From positions 1 to 5,727 of the forward strand of contig JAGYMT010000142.1 of assembly GCA_018400335.1 (NCBI GenBank): 5,727 bases of DNA, read 5' to 3'. Shown piece by piece: positions 1 to 5,727 of the stretch. Position 1 is the first letter of the stretch. The number at the start of each line of letters is the position of its first letter. The position numbers were made by a program, and so were the translations under genes. Below the pieces are notes generated by a model. The model did not search any database. It was not told the DNA's origin and saw only the letters and a program-made list of their open reading frames with translations. The DNA is from Kiritimatiellia bacterium. Lineage in GTDB: Bacteria; Verrucomicrobiota; Kiritimatiellia; JAAZAB01.

Positions 1-789
1 TACGAGCGTCGTGACGAGCTCTTTGTCTTCAACGCCGTGGGGCTTTCGCCAAGCCATATCATGGCGCTCTTCCTCGCCGAGGCCAGCGTCTACGCCGTCA
101 TGGGCGCAGTGGGCGGCTACCTGCTGGCTCAGGGCACGACCGCCCTTCTCAACGCTTTCAACCTGACCGGCGGGTTGACGATGAATTACGCCTCGCTTTC
201 GAGCATCGGCGTGACGCTGGCGGTCATGGCATGTGTCTTTATTTCAAGCATCTTCCCTGCACGCATGGCCTCGCGCCTCGCCGCGCCGGCGGAGACGCTC
301 GTCCGCAAGCAGGCCACTGCCGAGGGGGACCTGATCGAGATGGACCTTCCCTTCATGTTCAACCGCCGCGACAGGATAGCGCTGGTGGCCTATTTCACGG
401 ACTGGTTCGAGGATTTCGGCGAGGGTTCATCCGGGGCGTTCATCTGCGATCCGCCCGTTTGCGGGGCCAGAACCGACGGTGATTCCGACCATGCCGCTCC
501 TTTCGTGCGCACTACCGTGTGGCTCAAGCCCTACGATCTGGGCGTAAGCCAGAAGGTGGAAGTCACGTCTCGCCGCGCGCCCGATGGTAAGGGCATCGTC
601 GCGACCGTCACTATGACTAGGCTGAGCGGCGATCTCAGATCATGGGAGCGTTGCTGCCACGCTTTCGTGGGGCTGTTGCGGAAAAGATTTCTCACTTGGC
701 GCGCGATCCCCGACGATATGCGCGAGCGACTGATGACCCGCGGCAGGCAGGCCCTTGAGGAAGCTTTTGCACGGGATTTGAAAGGTTGA
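1..789 (+). CDS. FtsX/MacB-type ABC transporter permease A, 3' part, with C-terminal extension
   Basis: The reading frame is open from the first base, so the gene begins upstream and 262 codons are visible; the GTG at 37 is an internal codon, not the start. The opening residues YERRDELFVFNAVGLSP are the cytoplasmic coupling segment typical of FtsX/MacB permeases, where an ERxxEI..LkalGls motif contacts the ATPase. Two membrane segments follow, at visible residues about 21-43 and 67-85, then the usual family ending SIFPARMASRLAAPAE. Most relatives stop soon after this point, but here about 160 further residues continue (103-262). They are soluble, with a Cys pair in ICDPPVCG, a YDLGVSQKVEV segment, and a C-terminal helical part rich in Arg and Glu. 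By topology this tail should lie in the cytoplasm. The family role is an ATP-driven permease acting on lipids, lipoproteins, peptides or extracellular processes; the substrate is unknown. The partner ATPases are probably those at 4068-5628. The permease call is firm; the function of the tail is not known to me. Confidence 0.88.
   Translation, partial: YERRDELFVFNAVGLSPSHIMALFLAEASVYAVMGAVGGYLLAQGTTALLNAFNLTGGLTMNYASLSSIGVTLAVMACVFISSIFPARMASRLAAPAETLVRKQATAEGDLIEMDLPFMFNRRDRIALVAYFTDWFEDFGEGSSGAFICDPPVCGARTDGDSDHAAPFVRTTVWLKPYDLGVSQKVEVTSRRAPDGKGIVATVTMTRLSGDLRSWERCCHAFVGLLRKRFLTWRAIPDDMRERLMTRGRQALEEAFARDLKG
780..785 (+). promoter_or_regulatory. Ribosome binding site deciding the OPT-like gene start
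   Basis: GAAAGG lies six bases before the ATG at 792, within the last codons of permease A. It supports ATG 792 over the in-frame TTG at 786, which overlaps the upstream stop codon and has no suitably spaced purine tract. The arrangement suggests that translation of the two genes is coupled. Confidence 0.6.
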
Positions 790-791
790 CC

Positions 792-2807
792 ATGGCTGAA
801 GAAAAGAAAAAAGGACTTGTCCTCGACAAGGAGCTTGAGACTTACCGTGACTTGGTCGCGACCCCGACAAGCTACGCCGACGGTTTCACGTGGACCACGG
901 TGGCCGGGGCGGTCTTCTGCGGCCTGCTCATGTTCCCCGGCGCCATCTACCTGAGCCTGCTCGCCGGTATCGGCATCGGCGGCGCGGCTACGTGGGTGAC
1001 GCTTATCGTCTTTTCCGAGATCACCCGGCGCGCGCTCAAGACGATGAATAAGCAGGAAATGGTGGTTCTGCTCATGGCAGCCGGCGCAATGATAGGCGGC
1101 AGCGGGCCTTTCGGTCAGATGATATGGCGTCAATACCTCGTAACCTCCGACGCTGTTAAGGACATAGGTCTTTACGGACGCTTCCCGGCCTGGTTTGCCC
1201 CGCCGCCGGACAGTGGGGCGATCCTTGAACGCACTTTCTTCCACCCAGGGTGGATATTGCCTATTGCTCTCCTGCTGTTCATGACCGTTATCGGCTTCGT
1301 GGGACGCTTCACGCTGGGCTATGCCCTCTTCCGGCTCACGTCCGACGTCGAGCGGCTGCCTTTCCCCATGGCGCCGGTGAGCGCGCAGGGCATCACGGCG
1401 CTGTGCGAAGGCGAGCGCGGCGAACGGACCTGGCGCTGGACCGCCTTCTCGATAGGGACAATGCTCGGTCTGGTGTTCGGAATCATTCACGTGGGACTGC
1501 CTGCCGTCACAAGCGCGTTTCTGGATAAACCCATTATGGTGATCCCCATCCCGTGGTTCGAACTGACACGCGTCACCCAGGGTGTACTTCCGGCAACGCC
1601 CACCGGAATAGTATTCGACTTAGGTCTGGTTCTCCTCGGGTTCGTCATTCCGTTCTGGGCGCTGGTGGGCAGTGCGTTCTCCGTGATGTTCACCTTCATT
1701 CTCAACCCGATTCTCTACCATGCCGGGGTCCTGAATTCATGGCAGCCCGGCATGGATACGATCAACACCCAGCTGTCAAACAATGTTGATTTCTATTTCA
1801 GCGTGAACATAGGCATCGCGCTCGGCATTGCCGCGTGTAGCATTTACCAGACCGTCAAGCAGTTGCGTATTTCCCTGCGCGAGGCGCGCGAGGCGAGGGC
1901 CGAGGCGGGAGCAGGCACTCCCAGGATATCCATATGGGCAACTCCCGAGGGGCGCGGCGACTGGCCGATGTGGTTGTGCTTTGTCGGCTACTTCGTGGTC
2001 GCCGTCGCTCTAATAGCAGTCTGCAAGTCGCTGGTCCCCGGGTTTGCGCTCACCTTCCTCATCCTTTTCGCTTTTGTCTACACACCGCTGACCTCCTACA
2101 TTGACGCGCGCCTATCGGGAATTGCCGGCCAGGATGTTGCCATTCCGTTCGTCCGCGAGGGTTTCATCCTGCTCTCCGGAGTCAAGGGCGTCGAGCCGTG
2201 GCTAGCGCCAATGCCGATAGACAACTACGGCAGCATGGCGCAGGGTTTCCGCACCTTCGAGCTCACGGGCACTAAATTCACCAGCCAGATCAAGTTGTGG
2301 ATGCTCACAACACCGTTGGTGTTCGTGCTTTCCTTCATTTTCTGGAGCTTCCTGTGGAAGGACGGCCCCATTCCGTCCGCCCTCTATCCCTATGCCCAGC
2401 GCATGTGGGAGCTGAAGGCGCGAAACCAGATGATCATGTGGTCGGCCACTCTGGGCGAGGAAGGAACGATGACTCTCTTCCAGCGCGCCTTCAGGCCGGA
2501 ATTCATCGGCGTGGGCTTCGGCTTCTCCACGATAATGTTCATAGTCCTTTCGGTCCTGAAATTGCCCACAATGCTGGTGTACGGAATGGCCCGCGGTATG
2601 GCGGAAGGGTTGCCCCATGGGCTCATCCTTCAGCTTGCCGGCGGGCTCGTGGCCCGGTACTGGTTCCACAAGAAATACGGCAAGAAGCCTTTCTTAAGAT
2701 TCGCGCCCATTTTGCTTGCCGGCTATTTCGTGGGCGTGGGACTCATCGGTATGGCAGGCGTGGCGTTACGATTGATAATGTCGGCTATTTCGCAGAGCCC
2801 GTTTTAA
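792..2807 (+). CDS. OPT (oligopeptide/YSL) superfamily-like membrane transporter
   Basis: This 671-residue polytopic inner-membrane protein probably carries out ion-coupled transport of a peptide or metal chelate, as known OPT members do. The N-terminus is hydrophilic (MAEEKKKG). An OPT-like first block follows: DGFTWTTVAGAVFCGLL at 30-46, a glycine-rich membrane segment at about 55-75, and a helix ending in AAGAMIGG near 96-103. Next comes ERLPFPMAPVSAQGITAL at 187-204, matching the position and style of the OPT LPYPxGxAxAE motif. Further membrane segments lie near 154-172, 217-235, 276-305, 337-352, 395-411, 417-433, 505-521, 575-589, 609-623 and 637-663. An Arg/Glu-rich loop at about 359-390 divides the protein into two halves, as in OPT proteins, and ARLSGIAGQ (439-447) resembles the start of the second OPT repeat. 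The length fits the family (about 600-700 residues). The gene starts two bases after permease A stops, so the two should share a transcript. The uncharacterised DUF6785/DUF6784 membrane families are an alternative label. The substrate cannot be inferred. Confidence 0.75.
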   Translation: MAEEKKKGLVLDKELETYRDLVATPTSYADGFTWTTVAGAVFCGLLMFPGAIYLSLLAGIGIGGAATWVTLIVFSEITRRALKTMNKQEMVVLLMAAGAMIGGSGPFGQMIWRQYLVTSDAVKDIGLYGRFPAWFAPPPDSGAILERTFFHPGWILPIALLLFMTVIGFVGRFTLGYALFRLTSDVERLPFPMAPVSAQGITALCEGERGERTWRWTAFSIGTMLGLVFGIIHVGLPAVTSAFLDKPIMVIPIPWFELTRVTQGVLPATPTGIVFDLGLVLLGFVIPFWALVGSAFSVMFTFILNPILYHAGVLNSWQPGMDTINTQLSNNVDFYFSVNIGIALGIAACSIYQTVKQLRISLREAREARAEAGAGTPRISIWATPEGRGDWPMWLCFVGYFVVAVALIAVCKSLVPGFALTFLILFAFVYTPLTSYIDARLSGIAGQDVAIPFVREGFILLSGVKGVEPWLAPMPIDNYGSMAQGFRTFELTGTKFTSQIKLWMLTTPLVFVLSFIFWSFLWKDGPIPSALYPYAQRMWELKARNQMIMWSATLGEEGTMTLFQRAFRPEFIGVGFGFSTIMFIVLSVLKLPTMLVYGMARGMAEGLPHGLILQLAGGLVARYWFHKKYGKKPFLRFAPILLAGYFVGVGLIGMAGVALRLIMSAISQSPF

Positions 2808-2831
2808 TTATAAGAAGATATTCAATAGCAT

Positions 2832-3006
2832 CCTATGGAATATTGGAGTGATGGAACAATGGAATAATGTTGATAGGGATAGAAAACGAAATTCCGCAAG
2901 CAAACAACCGGAACATGTTTTGCGCAAACGAAAAGGCTGTGTTTCGTAACTCCTTGATAACCAACATTCCATTATTTCAGCATTCCTGCATTCCTGTTCC
3001 TATGGG
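2832..3006. repeat. Long imperfect inverted repeat, possible MITE-like element
   Basis: The gap between the OPT-like gene and permease B is visibly AT-rich against GC-rich genes. Its left arm (about 2832-2892) carries reiterated TGGAATATTGGAGTGATGGA-type units and ends in ACGAAA. Its right arm (2941-3006) begins with TTTCGT and carries the complementary units CATTCC and ATTCCTG several times. The reverse complement of the right arm reads like the left arm in the same order, with mismatches and a few-base insertions: GGAxTGxxGGAA, AATAATG, GTT-AT-AGGA, ACGAAA. Degenerate repeats of the TGGAATGATGGAAT kind are, as I recall, scattered between genes in several environmental lineages. No protein is encoded. 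As RNA it could form a long hairpin between the two gene blocks, attenuating or processing the transcript. Mobility is inferred, not shown. Confidence 0.6.
2895..2924 (+). other. Central hairpin of the intergenic inverted repeat
   Basis: CGCAAGCAAACA (2895-2906) can pair with TGTTTTGCG (2916-2924), giving nine base pairs with a three-base bulge and a nine-base loop. The hairpin sits roughly concentrically inside the larger repeat arms and looks like the apex of that structure. No U-run follows, so it is not a classical intrinsic terminator. Confidence 0.4.
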
Positions 3007-3014
3007 ACGACAGT

Positions 3015-3020
3015 GGAAGA
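3015..3020 (+). promoter_or_regulatory. Ribosome binding site deciding the permease B start
   Basis: GGAAGA precedes the ATG at 3025 by four bases. The in-frame GTG at 3013 overlaps this purine tract and has no comparable site at a proper distance (the GGGA at 3004-3007 is weaker and close), so ATG 3025 is preferred. Confidence 0.55.
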
Positions 3021-3024
3021 TATC

Positions 3025-4059
3025 ATGAGCGAATCATCACAGCAGCAGGCAAATATAGGCGGTTACGAGCAGCGTTCGCGCGACCAGGCCGTCCTCCCCT
3101 TCGGGGTGGCGTTCCAGCTCTGCATGAGCGGGATACGCACGCGCCTCGGCCGCTCCGCCATCACGCTGCTTGGCGTAGCGCTCGGCATCGCCTTCCTGAT
3201 GTCCGTGCTGACCGGCTTCCATTTCAGGACCGTGCTCGCCTACGAAATGGAGTTGTCCCGCGAGATGCTTCGCCGCTCTGCGTTGCTGCGCGGAGAGGTG
3301 GGCCAGTTGCGCGGCAAGCGCTTCGCGTTATTCGGAGAAGCGACCTCGCGCGAGGATGCGCGGTTCGTCGAGGTTCTCGAGAACTCCGAGGCGGAGCTGA
3401 TACACCGCCCGGGCGACATTGAGACCAGGGTTGAGGATCTGTCTTCGGCGGAGCTTGTTATCCTTCTCGGAGGCGCGCGCGCGTCGCTCCCGGCCGGCAT
3501 GTCCGCAAACGATATCTCGGGCTTCAGAATCCTCTATTTCGAGCCGCCGCCGGAGAAGGTGCTGGCGCAGCTCGAAAAGTCGGGAATCTCACACCGCGCT
3601 CTGCATATCGAGTCAGGCCATGAGGACGACGCGGCTCGTGCAGCGCAGGCGCGTGTCAGGCTTTACTGGATTGTTACACTTTCTCTGCTGATCACCGTGG
3701 GCGGGGTGACGAACGCGCTGCTCATGTCCGTGACCGAGAGATTCCGCGAGATAGCCACCATGAAATGTCTCGGCGCTCTCTCTTCGTTCGTGATAAAACT
3801 TTTCCTGATAGAAAGCGCTATAATAGGCATGGCGGGCTCCTTCCTCGGCATGCTGATCGGCCTGTTGCTGCCGGCGGTGATGTACGGCTACGGCTATGGG
3901 TTCAGGGTGCTGGCCACGGGGGTTGACCCGGGCTGGCTCGGCGCGGCGGGGGCGATCTGTATACTGGTCGGTACAGCGCTGGCGATGTTTTCCGGCATCT
4001 ACCCCGCACGCGTGGCGGCAAAGATGATCCCGGCCGACGCATTGAGAAGCAACGTGTAG
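3025..4059 (+). CDS. FtsX/MacB-type ABC transporter permease B
   Basis: This 344-residue inner-membrane permease of the FtsX/MacB/LolCE class has the standard plan of one membrane segment, a middle domain, then three membrane segments. The N-terminal cytoplasmic part leads into RTRLGRSAITLLGVALGIAF (38-57), the usual MacB-like first helix. The FtsX core follows, with segments near 213-235, 258-286 and 304-325. The ATPase-contacting loop SVTERFREIATMKCLGA (235-251) and the family ending YPARVAAKMIPADALR (326-341) are clear. The middle domain (about 72-212) starts with a charged helix and then appears to alternate strands and helices (RFALFGE, AELVILLGG, FRILYFEPPPEKVLAQL). It is shorter than, and unlike, the MacB periplasmic core I would expect. 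By family topology it should be periplasmic. The gene is followed after eight bases by the first ATPase, so they form an operon. It probably works with one or both ATPases, as a homodimer or with permease A; the substrate is unknown. Confidence 0.9.
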   Translation: MSESSQQQANIGGYEQRSRDQAVLPFGVAFQLCMSGIRTRLGRSAITLLGVALGIAFLMSVLTGFHFRTVLAYEMELSREMLRRSALLRGEVGQLRGKRFALFGEATSREDARFVEVLENSEAELIHRPGDIETRVEDLSSAELVILLGGARASLPAGMSANDISGFRILYFEPPPEKVLAQLEKSGISHRALHIESGHEDDAARAAQARVRLYWIVTLSLLITVGGVTNALLMSVTERFREIATMKCLGALSSFVIKLFLIESAIIGMAGSFLGMLIGLLLPAVMYGYGYGFRVLATGVDPGWLGAAGAICILVGTALAMFSGIYPARVAAKMIPADALRSNV

Positions 4060-4063
4060 GTGA
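4058..4063 (+). promoter_or_regulatory. Ribosome binding site of ABC ATPase 1
   Basis: AGGTGA overlaps the stop codon of permease B and lies four bases before ATG 4068. It favours this start, and hence the 30-residue N-terminal extension, over the in-frame ATG at 4095, which lacks a purine tract upstream. Confidence 0.6.
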
Positions 4064-4067
4064 AGAA

Positions 4068-5072
<1,005 letters not shown>

Positions 5073-5727
5073 TACCGCCGGGTCAATCCTGCTCGACGGG
5101 GAGGACATAACCAAGCTTAGCGAGAGCAAGCTGGCCTGGCTGCGCGGCAACCGAATCGGTTACGTGTTCCAGAGCTTCAACCTCATCCCCACTCTGAGCG
5201 CGGTGGGTAACGTGTCTCTCCCTCTCATTTTTTCAGGCACCCCGCGGCCCGATGCCGAGAAAAAGGCGGCGGAAATGCTTGATCAGGTGGGGCTCGGGCA
5301 CAGGCTCACCCATCGGCCCGAGGAGCTTTCCGGCGGCCAGCGCCAGCGCGTGGCCGTGGCGCGCGCCCTCGTGAACAGGCCGGCTGTCATCCTGGCCGAC
5401 GAGCCGACGGGTAATCTGGACCTGAAGACCGGCGAGGAGATTCTCACCCTCCTCAAGGAGCGCCAGAGGGAAATGGGCGCAACCGTCATCTGCGCCACGC
5501 ATGACCACAAGATGCTTGCCGCCTCCGACAGGGTAGTCTGGCTGGTTGACGGCAAGATCAGCCGCGTCTCCCTGCGCGAAGAGCTCAACATCGAGGTCGG
5601 CTCGATGGACGGCCACAGCGTGGCGTAGTACCTCATTAACTTCAAGTAGCGTGGGAAATTAGTCCAGGGTACTGCAGGGCGTCGTGTATTCCGTTTCGGG
5701 TGCTATGTATTCGTCAAGTCATCTTCC

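Noticed and set aside
531..1490. 319-codon open frame on the - strand
   Set aside because: It lies opposite permease A and the OPT-like gene, its product is rich in His, Arg, Glu and Gln with no recognisable domain, and it is the expected shadow of GC-rich coding DNA.
2297..2851. 184-codon + strand frame running past the OPT-like gene into the gap
   Set aside because: It overlaps the conserved membrane-coding frame almost entirely, has an Arg/His/Pro-rich shadow composition, and lacks a convincing ribosome site.
2895..2924. Central hairpin as an intrinsic terminator for the OPT-like gene
   Set aside because: The stem is bulged and AT-rich and is followed by GCAAACGAAAAGG rather than a T-run.
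2954..2982. TTGATA as a -35 promoter box before permease B
   Set aside because: No TATAAT-like -10 lies at 16-18 bases (the sequence there is TCAGCA), and TTGATA is part of the inverted-repeat arm. A promoter may exist in this gap, but I cannot place it.
2832..3006. CRISPR array in the repeated intergenic stretch
   Set aside because: The units are short, degenerate and contiguous, with no regular spacers, and they are inverted across the centre.
5629..5727. Possible small gene or terminator at the right edge
   Set aside because: I see no start with a ribosome site opening a convincing frame, no strong GC hairpin with a T-run, and only 99 bases to judge from.

Overview
The window is GC-rich coding DNA read entirely from the + strand, from an unidentified bacterium. 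The style of the genes (an FtsX-type permease with a long C-terminal extension, an OPT-like transporter and paired LolD/MacB-type ATPases) reminds me of Planctomycetota, Lentisphaerota and related environmental lineages. That is an impression from remembered protein families; there is no marker gene here to prove it.

Layout: (1) positions 1-789, the 3' end of an FtsX/MacB-type ABC permease (permease A) with an extra soluble C-terminal region of about 160 residues; (2) 792-2807, a complete polytopic transporter resembling the OPT (oligopeptide/YSL) superfamily, starting two bases after the permease A stop; (3) 2808-3024, the only sizeable intergenic gap, AT-rich and built as a long imperfect inverted repeat with a small central hairpin, resembling a MITE-like or degenerate repeat element; (4) 3025-4059, a second, complete FtsX-type permease (permease B) with a short, unusual middle domain; (5) 4068-4871 and (6) 4885-5628, two tandem paralogous ABC ATPases with all catalytic motifs intact. 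The last 99 bases (5629-5727) hold no gene or clear terminator that I can see.

Permease A and the OPT-like gene are almost certainly co-transcribed. Permease B and the two ATPases form a second tight block with gaps of 8 and 13 bases. The simplest reading is one locus encoding two permeases and two ATPases of the MacB/LolCDE class, plus a separate secondary-transporter-like protein. In that class ATP hydrolysis usually drives a periplasmic or lipid-side conformational change rather than classical import. Whether A and B pair as a heterodimer, and what is moved, cannot be decided from sequence alone. No HlyD/MacA-type adaptor or TolC-type outer-membrane protein lies inside the window.

The most unusual points are the repeat element between the two blocks, the non-canonical extra domains on both permeases, and an OPT-like transporter embedded in an ABC cassette.
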